A stretch of DNA of 64,000 nt from Treponema sp. UBA1747 (GTDB lineage Bacteria > Spirochaetota > Spirochaetia > Treponematales > Treponemataceae): assembly GCA_002315375.1 (NCBI GenBank), contig DCHR01000018.1, forward strand, positions 14,952 through 78,951, written 5' to 3'. This document shows positions 9,358 through 17,807 of this stretch, in pieces; within the stretch, counting starts at the first letter, position 1, and every line of letters begins with the position of its first letter. The notes under the pieces are model-generated. The model was given only the letters and a program-made list of their open reading frames with translations. It was not told where the DNA came from and searched no databases. The position numbers were made by a program, and so were the translations under genes.

Positions 9358-9409
9358 AAAACTTTGCTCGCGCTTTTTTGAATATAAAAATCCGAGCTTC
9401 CATAAATGC

Positions 9410-9448
9410 AAAAGCCGCAGAGAGTTATAAACTTCTTTGCGGCTTTTT
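9410..9448 (+). terminator. Rho-independent terminator after the secreted protein
   Basis: AAAAGCCGCA (9410-9419) pairs with TGCGGCTTTT (9438-9447), followed by T residues. It lies about 50 bases after the stop of the 947-residue protein. Confidence 0.85.
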
Positions 9449-9481
9449 CGTTAATAAAATAATTGATATTTATATTTCGCA

Positions 9482-9523
9482 AAAGCTCCCGCAAACACCA
9501 ATGGAGGCTTTCTGCGGGGCTTT
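9482..9523 (-). terminator. Probable terminator of ackA (leftward)
   Basis: An imperfect GC stem (AAGC, one bulged T, CCCGCA at 9483-9493 against TGCGGGGCTT at 9513-9522) lies just past the acetate kinase stop. Read leftward it ends in TTTT. Confidence 0.5.
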
Positions 9524-9538
9524 GTGCGTTCTAGAAAA

Positions 9539-10879
9539 CTAGCATTTTGGTGGACGTGCTACAACTTTTGCCAGGTTAGGGCGTTTTACCATATCACCTT
9601 TCAGTCCTTCTTCACGTGCTTTGTTTACGTAAGATGGATCCTGGAAAGAGTATGTGAAGTTTGTGTGAACGTCGTATGTGCCTTTCATAAGAGCGTAAGC
9701 ATCTTCTGTCATTACCAGTTCTTCGTCTGTTGGAATAACGAAAATCTTTGTTTTTGAATCGTCTGCAGAAATACAGGTTTCAGCATTTCCTGTGAATGAC
9801 CATTCGTTTTTCTGTTCGTCAATTTTAATTCCGTATTCTTCAAGTCCTGAACAGGCCTTCATACGTGTGATTGGTCCGCGTTCTCCAACACCTGCTGTCC
9901 ATACGATAGCATCTACGTGTCCCAGTTCTGCCATGAATGCTCCGATGTATTTTTTGATGCGGAGAGCTTCCATTTCGATTGAAAGCTTACAGAGTTCGTC
10001 ACCTTTAGCAGCGTCAATTTCAATGTCGCGGCGGTCAGAGTATTTTGTTGTAATACCAAGACAACCAGATTTCTTGTTGAGTGCTGTATCCATTTCATCA
10101 GCGCTCATTCCTGTTTTTCTCATGATGTAGAATGGAAGAGCAGGGTCCAGGTCACCTGAGCGGGTTCCCATTACAAGACCTTCAAGAGGTGTAATACCCA
10201 TTGTTGTGTCGTAGCATTTACCGTTTTTAACTGCACACATAGAAGAACCGTTTCCGATGTGACAGATGATTACGTTTGTATCTTCTGGTTTCTTTCCAAG
10301 AAGAACTGATGCACGTTTTGCAGTGTAAAGGAAAGATGTTCCGTGGAAACCGTAGCGGCGTGCAGAGTATTTTGTGTACCATTCACGTGGAATAGCATAC
10401 ATGAATGTTTCTTCCGGCATTGTCTGGTGCCATGCTGTATCCATGATTGCAGCATGTGGAACATTAGGCATAACTTTCTGGGCAGCTTCAATACCCATAA
10501 TGTTTGCTGGCATGTGGAGTGGTCCCAGGTCGATAACTTCTTTAAATCCTTCCAGTACTTCAGGAGTAACCAGAACAGATTTTGTGAATTTTTCTCCACC
10601 ATGGAGTACACGGTGACCAACAGCTCCGATTGCATCCAGATTGTCGATAACACCAACTTCTTTGTCTGTAATCATTGAAAGAATAAGTTCAATTGCTTCT
10701 TTGTGTGTAGGACAAGGGCTTTCTTTTTCAGTTTTGTTTCCTTTTGCCTTGTGAGTAATGCATGAACCGTCGATACCGATGCGTTCTACTACACCATTGG
10801 CCAGAACTTCTTTGTTGTCCCAGTCATAAACCTGATACTTTGCAGATGAAGATCCGCAGTTCAAAGTTAAAATTACCAT
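9539..10879 (-). CDS. ackA: Acetate kinase with a C-terminal extension
   Basis: Interconverts acetyl phosphate + ADP and acetate + ATP, the last ATP-yielding step of acetate fermentation. Recognised by the N-terminal [58 protein letters not shown] and TAGVGERGP (ASKHA fold). The canonical protein ends near [19 protein letters not shown]; here about 48 extra residues follow (from about 399, ending PPKC), giving 446 instead of about 400. Start ATG 10879 follows AAGGA. No phosphotransacetylase is adjacent. C-ending codons suggest high expression. Confidence 0.96.
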   Translation of the reverse strand: MVILTLNCGSSSAKYQVYDWDNKEVLANGVVERIGIDGSCITHKAKGNKTEKESPCPTHKEAIELILSMITDKEVGVIDNLDAIGAVGHRVLHGGEKFTKSVLVTPEVLEGFKEVIDLGPLHMPANIMGIEAAQKVMPNVPHAAIMDTAWHQTMPEETFMYAIPREWYTKYSARRYGFHGTSFLYTAKRASVLLGKKPEDTNVIICHIGNGSSMCAVKNGKCYDTTMGITPLEGLVMGTRSGDLDPALPFYIMRKTGMSADEMDTALNKKSGCLGITTKYSDRRDIEIDAAKGDELCKLSIEMEALRIKKYIGAFMAELGHVDAIVWTAGVGERGPITRMKACSGLEEYGIKIDEQKNEWSFTGNAETCISADDSKTKIFVIPTDEELVMTEDAYALMKGTYDVHTNFTYSFQDPSYVNKAREEGLKGDMVKRPNLAKVVARPPKC

Positions 10880-10918
10880 GATTTGTTGTCCTTAAAAATG
10901 AATAGATATGATAAAAAG

Positions 10919-10947
10919 ATTATAATCACTTGTTTCATAGAATTCAA
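10919..10947 (-). promoter_or_regulatory. Sigma70-type promoter of ackA
   Basis: Read leftward: TTGAAT (10947-10942), a 17-base spacer, then a perfect TATAAT (10924-10919), about 40 bases upstream of the ackA start. Confidence 0.7.
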
Positions 10948-10970
10948 TAAATAGAAAATACTATGAAAAT

Positions 10971-11000
10971 TTGTGAATTTGGTGTATAATTTCTTATAAT
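10971..11000 (+). promoter_or_regulatory. Candidate promoter of the HAD/coiled-coil operon
   Basis: Two TATAAT hexamers lie at 10985-10990 and 10995-11000. TTGTGA at 10971-10976 stands 18 bases upstream of the second. They precede the TTG start at 11022. Confidence 0.45.
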
Positions 11001-11021
11001 ATTTTAAATGGGGGGAGTCTC

Positions 11022-11699
11022 TTGCAGGTAAAGAACTTGGGTGAAATTAAAGCAATTGCCTTTGATATCGACGGAACGCTTTACGAAAACTGGAAGCTGA
11101 ATATCCGTATTATCTGGCATTTCCTTAAGAACATTACATTCTTTGCAAGATACGGACATGCAAGAAACCTTTTCCGGGCTTCAGGTAAAACCATGAACTT
11201 CCGGGAAGAACAGCTTTCCCTTATGACAAAATATTACTTCGGTTCAGAATCCAAAGCACAGAAAAAAATGGATGATGTAATTTACGAAGGTTTGAAAAAA
11301 TATTTCAAGAAAATAGTGCCGTGCAAAGATTCTCTGGATACGGTTAAATCTTTTAAGGAAGCGGGGTTCAAAATCGCACTTCTTTCAGATTTTCCTCCGG
11401 AACAGAAAGGCGGGTTATGGGGATTCCAGCCTTACTGCGATGTTATCCTGGGTACTGAAGCCTGCGGTGCTCTAAAACCTGCTCCTGTTTCATTCAGAAA
11501 AATGGCGGATGACCTTGGGGTAAAACCTGAAGAGATTCTCTATGTTGGAAACAGTCACAAATATGATGTGGTTGGTGCCAGAAATGTAGGAATGAAAACG
11601 GCCTGGTTTACAAAAAAGAAACTGGATAAAACCGGACAGGCTGACATTGTGTTCAGCAGGTTCAGTGATCTGAAACAGATTATTCTGAAAAATATATAA
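11022..11699 (+). CDS. HAD-superfamily hydrolase
   Basis: A 225-residue haloacid-dehalogenase-like phosphatase. Motif I is FDIDGTLYENW with Asp15/Asp17, motif II the Ser in LLSDFPPE, motif III the Lys in ALKPAPVSF, and motif IV lies in LYVGNSHKYDVVGARNVGM. The helical cap between motifs I and II is about 80 residues (C1 type). The start is TTG 11022, supported by GGGGGGAG ending four bases before it. It lies 22 bases upstream of the giant coiled-coil gene and probably shares its transcript. Substrate unknown. Confidence 0.86.
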   Translation: MQVKNLGEIKAIAFDIDGTLYENWKLNIRIIWHFLKNITFFARYGHARNLFRASGKTMNFREEQLSLMTKYYFGSESKAQKKMDDVIYEGLKKYFKKIVPCKDSLDTVKSFKEAGFKIALLSDFPPEQKGGLWGFQPYCDVILGTEACGALKPAPVSFRKMADDLGVKPEEILYVGNSHKYDVVGARNVGMKTAWFTKKKLDKTGQADIVFSRFSDLKQIILKNI

Positions 11700-11721
11700 A
11701 AAATAACTTGGGTGGGAAAAA

Positions 11722-14700
11722 GTGGTTATTTCAATTTCAATTATTGTTGCTCTTCTTGCAGCAGCCGGATTCTCATATGTTTTTCATGAACTGGAAAAAC
11801 GTAATTCAACTTATGAAAGCGTAAAAAGATACTCAGATAAATGCATCAAACAGCTTGATGAAAAATTCCTTGGAATAAAAAAGGAATTCAATCATCTGCT
11901 GTCTGATCTTGAGGGAAACAAGACAGCGGCCAGTGCAGCAGTCCGCGTTCTCAAAGAGAAATCTGACGAGTTCAACGGGGAAATCGGAAAACTTTCTGAT
12001 GACATTCGTGCAGTCCAGAATATCGAAGCCAAAATCATGCATTTTGATTCAGTTCTCCGCGAACTGGATGTAATGACCGGAAAGGTAGAAGAAAATCTTC
12101 TTCTGGTGAAAAAAGAAAGTACTATTGTTGATAACCTTAAACAGAGGCTTTCTGAACAGGATAAGAAAGTAGAACAGATCAATAACCGTATTCCGCAGAT
12201 TACCAGAGAGTTCAACGATAAAAACGAAGAACAGCTTAAGAAAACAGGAACCGTTCTGTTAAGTGAATATGAAAAATATGCAGATAATGTTCGCGTTGAA
12301 CTTGAAAAACAGAAGAGCGAAGCTCAGAGCCTTCTGATAAAAATTAATTCTGATATTCACGCAGCCTTTGATTCGGCTGCTTCCCGCGCAGACAGTCTGG
12401 AAGATACAACTTTCCAGCATTTGAGCCAGCAGGCCGCAAAACGTGTTCAGGAACTTAAGGATAGTTTTACCCGTGATACTGAAAAACTGGAAAAACATGT
12501 AAATGAACTGGCCCGTACAACTGATGAAAAAATTCTTGCAGATGTTGACAGCCGCCTTGAAACCTTGAATACAGATGTTACTTCACGTCTTGAAACTTTG
12601 AACACAGATGTTTCGTCACGTATTGAGACTGTTCAGTCGGATGTGTCTGTCCGTGTTGATAATCTTGAAAAAGGTGTTAATTCCCGTGTTACAGAAATGG
12701 ATTCTGATTTCCAGGATCGGATTACTGCTGTTGAAACGGATGTTTCAGAAAAAATTGCTGCAATCAACAGTGAACATTCACAGAAAATACAGTCACTGGC
12801 TGCTGAATACGAGGAAGATTACAAGAATACTATTGCTGACTACAAAGAAAAATATGATTCCCTTTCTGTGGAAGTTAAAGACTACATGGACAAAATTAAA
12901 AACAGCATGAAGGAACATGTAGAAAAACTTACAGCAAGCTATACAGAAAAATATACTCAGCTTAAAGAAAATTATGCAGCTCAGCTCGATTCGGTAGCTG
13001 GAAAGAACAGCGAAATAATTACAAAATTTGAAGAAAGATTTACCGTTGATTATCAGAAGCTGAATAATAAATCTGAAGCTTTTGCAGCTGATTACAATAA
13101 AAAAGTAGATGATTTCATTGCATCCGGAAACGACAGACTGGCATCAGTTGAAACCGATTTCAATGAACGCGCAGGAAATCTGGAAAAAGTAATGGAAGAA
13201 CTCCACTCACGAATGAACGGGGAAGAAAATGAACTTGCTGCTTCAATGGGAAAACAGCTTAAGGAACTGGATGCAAATTATCAGAGCCAGTTTGAAACTG
13301 TGCAGAAAACCCTCGATGAAAAATTTGCCCTTTACCAGCAGAATGCAGAAAAAGTCAGTGCAAAGGTTGATACTGTAGATTCTTCTCTTAAGGAAAAGTA
13401 TGACACTTATACTGGCAGTCTTCAGACAAAGATTTCTTCGTTCCAGGCAGGAATTAATGAATCGCTGAAGAATGCAAAGGATTCTGCAAATACAGTTCTG
13501 GGAGAAACAAAAGAAGCTGTTGCAAATCTGAAAAATGAATGTGCCGAAGTTGAAAAACGTGCTCAGGAACTGAGACCTCAGATTGAAGCCGGCATTAAAG
13601 ATGTGGAAACAAAACTCGAAGATTTCAGAGTTTCATCTCAGAGCAGAATGGAAACTTTGAATAAAACTCTTCAGGATGAAATCCGCAACGCTCTTGCAGA
13701 CGGCGAAAGCCGTCGTCTCAGCATTCTTGAAAGCGCAGATGATCAGCTTGGCGAATACAAAAGAGACCTTGAGTACAAAATTGCACAGCTTCAGACCTCA
13801 TCAAGCGATATTGATATGCTGGATAAGAGTCTCCGTGGCGCAATGAATGATGTTCAGAACCGTATTCTTTCTGATTTTGACAAGTTTACAGGGGAACAGC
13901 AGAAGAAGCACGAAAGATTCAGTAATGGTATTAAAGAAAGTTCTGATGCTCTCGAAGAAAAAATCCGTGAAATCGATGATGCATTAACCGGACTGAAGGA
14001 AAGCGCTGCAGGTTCTATGAATGCAAAACTTACAGAATTTGAAACTACCTTTGAAAGAAAACTTTCTGAAAATACAGAAAAAGTTGATTCTGATTTAAGT
14101 CAGTGGAAACGCGATTTTGATGGAAGAATCTCAATTATCGCTCAGGATTATCAGGAAGCAAGACGCCAGGTTGAAGAAGATTTTGCAGAAAAACTCCGTG
14201 CAAACATTATTTCTCTTCAGTCCAAAACAGACAGTCAGCTTGAAACTGTAGAAAATGATGTTGAAGGAACCAAAACACGGCTCCAGGCTGATGTAAATAC
14301 AATCCGCTCTCTGCTCAATGAGTTTAAACAGGAAACTACAGATAAAATTGAAGAAGCAACAGAAAGCGCTTCAAATGAAATCAAGTCTCTTGGAGAAAAG
14401 AATTCAGGTCAGATCAGCGAAGCCGTTGCAAAGCTTCAGATTTCAATCCGCGATGATCTGGAATCTTTCCAGGAAAATATGAAGAACAAGCAGGAAACAA
14501 GTGCCAGCTCAATTGATGCTTCAATCGCCGAATTCAATACCTGGAAAACTCAGCTCAAACAGCAGATGGTTGAATACACAGACAGATTCAGAGATGATTT
14601 TGATTCGTTCCAGAAAACTACAAATGATGAGCTTCGCAGAAAAGAAGATAAGTTCATGGGAGAGCTTCAGGAATATAATGATTCTTTGAAGAAACAAATC

Positions 14701-15813
14701 CAGGATACTGATGAAAAGATTTCTGAACGCGAAACAGAAATCAGTGAAAATATCAATCTTCTTAAGGATACTCTTGAATCAGTTACAGAAAACAACAAGA
14801 GAAAGCAGAATGAAATCATTGATGACATTCAGAATAAATCGAATGACCTTCTCATGCGTCTTTCTGAACTGGCAAAGGAAGTTAATGCAGTTGAGTCACA
14901 GATGTCTGTATATGAACAGGCTGATATGATGAAAAAACAGCTTGATGCAAAAATTGCAACTATCAGAGATGCTTTCGATGATCTGGAAAAATTCTCTGAT
15001 TCTGCAGAAAAATATCAGACTCAGTTTGCAGAACTGCGCCGCATGAATGAAGCTATTGATGATACAGTTTCAGATTTCGAAAGCAAGAATAATAAAGTAG
15101 AAAGTCTTGAACAGCGTTTCAATTATATGATGGAACTTTCCGGACAGATTGATTCAAAAATCAGAACACTGTCAAATCAGTCTGACGATATTATGGGACT
15201 CGAAGTTAAGGTTAAAGATTTTCAGGAAGCAGTTGATGCCTCTGAAGAAAAACTCCTGCGGATTGAACAGAAAAATGCTGTTCTTGACCGCGTAAACCAG
15301 GATATTTCTGATGCCTTTGAAAAACAGAACGAATTGAATCAGAGTCTTACAGACTGCCAGAGACAGATTGCATCCCTGCCTGGTGAAATAGAAACCGTTC
15401 AGAAAGATGTGGATATTATTCTTAAAAATGCCAAGAAGATTTCGGAAACTGCAAAGAAACTGGTTAATGTTGAAAACATTATTACTGATTCTGAAAAACG
15501 AATCGATGAAATCAATGCAGCTTCTTCAGGAATCAAGAAAATCGAAATGGATATCCGTCAGCTCAACAAGGATGTGGATGATAAATTTGAAGCCCTCAGA
15601 ACTGTAGCCAAAGAAAAAACAAAGTCAACAGCAAGAACTTCAAAGGTTGAACCAAATACTTCCAAATCACTTACACCTCAATTGCGCCACAATGTTCATG
15701 TTCTTAAGACACAGCAGAAATGGTCTGATGAAGAAATTGCTCAGAGAACAGGTCTTTCTGTTGGGGAAGTTGATCTTATTCTTTCTCTTCCGGATGAAGA
15801 CAGTATCGTGTAA
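11722..15813 (+). CDS. Giant membrane-anchored coiled-coil protein (SpiroCoCo-like)
   Basis: A 1363-residue protein. Residues 1-18 (VISISIIVALLAAAGFSYVF) form one membrane anchor. Nearly everything from 20 to about 1300 is charged heptad-type coiled coil with no proline-rich breaks. A tandem stretch near 270-340 repeats a unit of the kind SRLETLNTDV. The C-terminus after a short linker (SLTPQLRHNVHVLK...WSDEEIAQRTGLSVGEVDLIL) resembles a small helix-turn-helix/DUF6115-type end. The start is GTG 11722 with a GGGTGGG ribosome site. The architecture fits the spirochaete family named SpiroCoCo, thought to be structural. Intracellular filament or scaffold is inference; there is no motor or enzyme motif. 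Confidence 0.82.
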   Translation: MVISISIIVALLAAAGFSYVFHELEKRNSTYESVKRYSDKCIKQLDEKFLGIKKEFNHLLSDLEGNKTAASAAVRVLKEKSDEFNGEIGKLSDDIRAVQNIEAKIMHFDSVLRELDVMTGKVEENLLLVKKESTIVDNLKQRLSEQDKKVEQINNRIPQITREFNDKNEEQLKKTGTVLLSEYEKYADNVRVELEKQKSEAQSLLIKINSDIHAAFDSAASRADSLEDTTFQHLSQQAAKRVQELKDSFTRDTEKLEKHVNELARTTDEKILADVDSRLETLNTDVTSRLETLNTDVSSRIETVQSDVSVRVDNLEKGVNSRVTEMDSDFQDRITAVETDVSEKIAAINSEHSQKIQSLAAEYEEDYKNTIADYKEKYDSLSVEVKDYMDKIKNSMKEHVEKLTASYTEKYTQLKENYAAQLDSVAGKNSEIITKFEERFTVDYQKLNNKSEAFAADYNKKVDDFIASGNDRLASVETDFNERAGNLEKVMEELHSRMNGEENELAASMGKQLKELDANYQSQFETVQKTLDEKFALYQQNAEKVSAKVDTVDSSLKEKYDTYTGSLQTKISSFQAGINESLKNAKDSANTVLGETKEAVANLKNECAEVEKRAQELRPQIEAGIKDVETKLEDFRVSSQSRMETLNKTLQDEIRNALADGESRRLSILESADDQLGEYKRDLEYKIAQLQTSSSDIDMLDKSLRGAMNDVQNRILSDFDKFTGEQQKKHERFSNGIKESSDALEEKIREIDDALTGLKESAAGSMNAKLTEFETTFERKLSENTEKVDSDLSQWKRDFDGRISIIAQDYQEARRQVEEDFAEKLRANIISLQSKTDSQLETVENDVEGTKTRLQADVNTIRSLLNEFKQETTDKIEEATESASNEIKSLGEKNSGQISEAVAKLQISIRDDLESFQENMKNKQETSASSIDASIAEFNTWKTQLKQQMVEYTDRFRDDFDSFQKTTNDELRRKEDKFMGELQEYNDSLKKQIQDTDEKISERETEISENINLLKDTLESVTENNKRKQNEIIDDIQNKSNDLLMRLSELAKEVNAVESQMSVYEQADMMKKQLDAKIATIRDAFDDLEKFSDSAEKYQTQFAELRRMNEAIDDTVSDFESKNNKVESLEQRFNYMMELSGQIDSKIRTLSNQSDDIMGLEVKVKDFQEAVDASEEKLLRIEQKNAVLDRVNQDISDAFEKQNELNQSLTDCQRQIASLPGEIETVQKDVDIILKNAKKISETAKKLVNVENIITDSEKRIDEINAASSGIKKIEMDIRQLNKDVDDKFEALRTVAKEKTKSTARTSKVEPNTSKSLTPQLRHNVHVLKTQQKWSDEEIAQRTGLSVGEVDLILSLPDEDSIV

Positions 15814-15822
15814 TCGTTTTTG

Positions 15823-17070
15823 TTACCTGCTCAAAAGGCAGGTGGCAAAAGCTTCAATCTGATTTTCCCAGTTTCCGGTTTTCTCATAAGTCTTTGCTTT
15901 TACAAAAACTGAATCTGCCGGAACATCAAGAACTTTAGAAATGCTTTCTATTATCTGCTGGCGGTAGGGAAGGAATTTAGGTTTTTCAAGTTTTACGACA
16001 CAATCCAGGTTTTCCAGTTTCCAGCCTTTTGCTGTTATTTTATCCCAGACTGTTTTCAAGAGTTTTTTTGAATCGGCATCTTTCCATTCTGCTTCTTCAG
16101 GGGGGAAGAAGGAGCCTATGTCTCCAAGTCCCGAAGCTCCCAGAAGGGCATCTGTTATGGCGTGAAGGAGAACATCTCCGTCCGAGTGACCGTCTTCACC
16201 TTTTTCAAAAGGAATTTCAATTCCCCCAAGAACAAGTTTTCTTCCTGAAATCAGGCGGTGCATGTCGTAGCCAAGTCCTGTGTGAATCATTTTGTTTTCC
16301 TTCGGGTTTGAATTGCTGCTGCAGGAAATTTTCTGCAGGTCTTCCGGATATGTGATTTTTATATTCTGTGAATCACCTTTTACTGAAGAAACCGGACCGC
16401 AATACTTGTTCCATATTTCAGTGTCATCTGTGTATTCACAGCTGTCTTTCGAAGCTTTGTTATGGGCTTCAAGAATTTCTTTCAGGAAAAAAACTTGCGG
16501 GGTTTGTACAGAAATCAGGTTCTTCCTGAGAAGGTGGGCGGTAACTATTCCGCTTTCATTAATCTGCTTCTGAGTTTCTGTTGGTTCGAGTCCCGGGAAG
16601 GTGGCTCCTGATTCTTCTGCCTTTTCAACAGTTCTTTCAATCAGTTCCCTTGAAATAAAAGGTCTGGCGCCGTCGTGAATGGCGGCAAGATAATTTTCAA
16701 TATCAGGAATTAGTTCGGACAGTTTTTTTAATCCGTTGTGAACTGAACTCTGGCGGGAAGAACCGCCTTCTGTAAAGAGAATTTTAATTTCAGGATTATT
16801 CTGCAGTAGGATTTGAAGTTCCGGATCAGTGAAAACTGCTTTTTCGGCATCCGGGGTTCCCTGTGGAGGAACTGTAACACAAATCAGTTTTGAATCTGTG
16901 AATTGAAGGAATCTTTTTATGACAGTGGAAAGAACTGTGCCGCTTTCCATTGTCATATATTCTTTTTTGATTCCGCTGCCCATTCTTGTTGAGGAACCGG
17001 CAGCAGTAATCAGGATGCAAAGTTTTTTACTCTTCGAAGTCGTCGCCGTCATCTTCGTAATCGCCGTCAT
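15823..17070 (-). CDS. ispDF: Bifunctional IspD-IspF (MEP cytidylyltransferase / MECDP synthase)
   Basis: Fusion enzyme for two non-consecutive steps of the non-mevalonate isoprenoid pathway. Residues about 17-245 are IspD (ILITAAGSSTRMGSGIKKEY nucleotide-binding loop, AIHDGARPFIS, SVQTPQVF). Residues about 258-415 are IspF (GLGYDMHRL metal site, LGGIEIPFEKGEDGHSDGDV, GLGDIGSFFP, AKTYEKTG). The frame begins at 17070, or possibly ATG 17052, inside the end of carD, so the two genes overlap by 44 (or 26) bases and are translationally linked. Fusions of this kind are known in several bacterial groups, but I cannot see IspE here. Confidence 0.95.
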   Translation of the reverse strand: MTAITKMTATTSKSKKLCILITAAGSSTRMGSGIKKEYMTMESGTVLSTVIKRFLQFTDSKLICVTVPPQGTPDAEKAVFTDPELQILLQNNPEIKILFTEGGSSRQSSVHNGLKKLSELIPDIENYLAAIHDGARPFISRELIERTVEKAEESGATFPGLEPTETQKQINESGIVTAHLLRKNLISVQTPQVFFLKEILEAHNKASKDSCEYTDDTEIWNKYCGPVSSVKGDSQNIKITYPEDLQKISCSSNSNPKENKMIHTGLGYDMHRLISGRKLVLGGIEIPFEKGEDGHSDGDVLLHAITDALLGASGLGDIGSFFPPEEAEWKDADSKKLLKTVWDKITAKGWKLENLDCVVKLEKPKFLPYRQQIIESISKVLDVPADSVFVKAKTYEKTGNWENQIEAFATCLLSR

Positions 17071-17665
17071 CTTCGGAATCGTTCTTTCCTTTTGAATCAG
17101 ATTTTACGTCATCCATTAAGTCGTCGTCTTCGTCATCATCAAGAATTGCAATGTGTTTAACTTTTGGAGCGGCTCCAGGCGGTTCAAGTTTAAGGTGAAT
17201 CTGGTTTTCAACTTCTTTTTCTGACATTCCAAGTGCAATTGAAATTTCATCGATAAGGAGTTTTTTTGCTGAATCGTAAAGTTTGCGTTCAAGGATTGGA
17301 AGTTCCTTTACCTTGCTTCTTGTATAAAGAGTGCGAACGATAGTTGCAATGTCTTTAACTGTACCTTTTTTCAGGAGTTCCAGGTTCTGCTGGTAACGCA
17401 GTTTCCAGTCTGATGTAGGTGTTTCACAGTCTTCAGAAAGAAGATTCAATGCTTCTTTTGCTTCAGCTGCGCCTACAATCTGGCGGATTCCAAGGCCCGG
17501 TGCATTTGCAACAGGAACCATTACAACCATGTCTGATGCTTCAATATAGATTTTATAGTAGGGTACTGTTTCGCCTTTGAATTCTTTTTCAAAAACTTCA
17601 GTGATTTTTCCGACACCCTGACTCGGATAAACAACCTTCTGGTTGACTCTGAATTTATTACTCAT
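17027..17665 (-). CDS. CarD-family transcriptional regulator with acidic C-terminal tail
   Basis: RNA-polymerase-binding regulator. The N-terminal CarD/TRCF-like domain is clear (FRVNQKVVYPSQGVGKITEVFEKEF, then YYKIYIEASDMVVMVPV), followed by a helical domain to about residue 160. The last 35 residues are almost only Asp/Glu/Ser/Gly/Lys (DDDEDDDL...DDGDDFEE). I choose ATG 17665 (212 residues) over an upstream in-frame start at 17704, because AAAGG stands just before it and homology to CarD begins there. It precedes ispDF in an overlapping arrangement. It likely stabilises open complexes at rRNA-type promoters, by family knowledge. Confidence 0.9.
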   Translation of the reverse strand: MSNKFRVNQKVVYPSQGVGKITEVFEKEFKGETVPYYKIYIEASDMVVMVPVANAPGLGIRQIVGAAEAKEALNLLSEDCETPTSDWKLRYQQNLELLKKGTVKDIATIVRTLYTRSKVKELPILERKLYDSAKKLLIDEISIALGMSEKEVENQIHLKLEPPGAAPKVKHIAILDDDEDDDLMDDVKSDSKGKNDSEDDGDYEDDGDDFEE

Positions 17666-17807
17666 AACCTTTATTATACTACAAAGTTCAATAAATGAAA
17701 ACAAACTGATTCTGGAATATTGTTATAAATAAAAATACTAAATAAATGGTATTTATTGAAAGTGAAATGTAAATTGAATACAGAATCTAAATTAACGAGG
17801 ATTTTAT

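Noticed and set aside
15823..15850. ACCTGC/GCAGGT hairpin as terminator of the coiled-coil gene
   Set aside because: It lies inside the end of ispDF and lacks a T tract on the rightward strand.
17673..17678. TATAAT (leftward) before carD as its -10 box
   Set aside because: It is only seven bases from the start codon and would give a leaderless mRNA although AAAGG is present; no -35 at proper distance.
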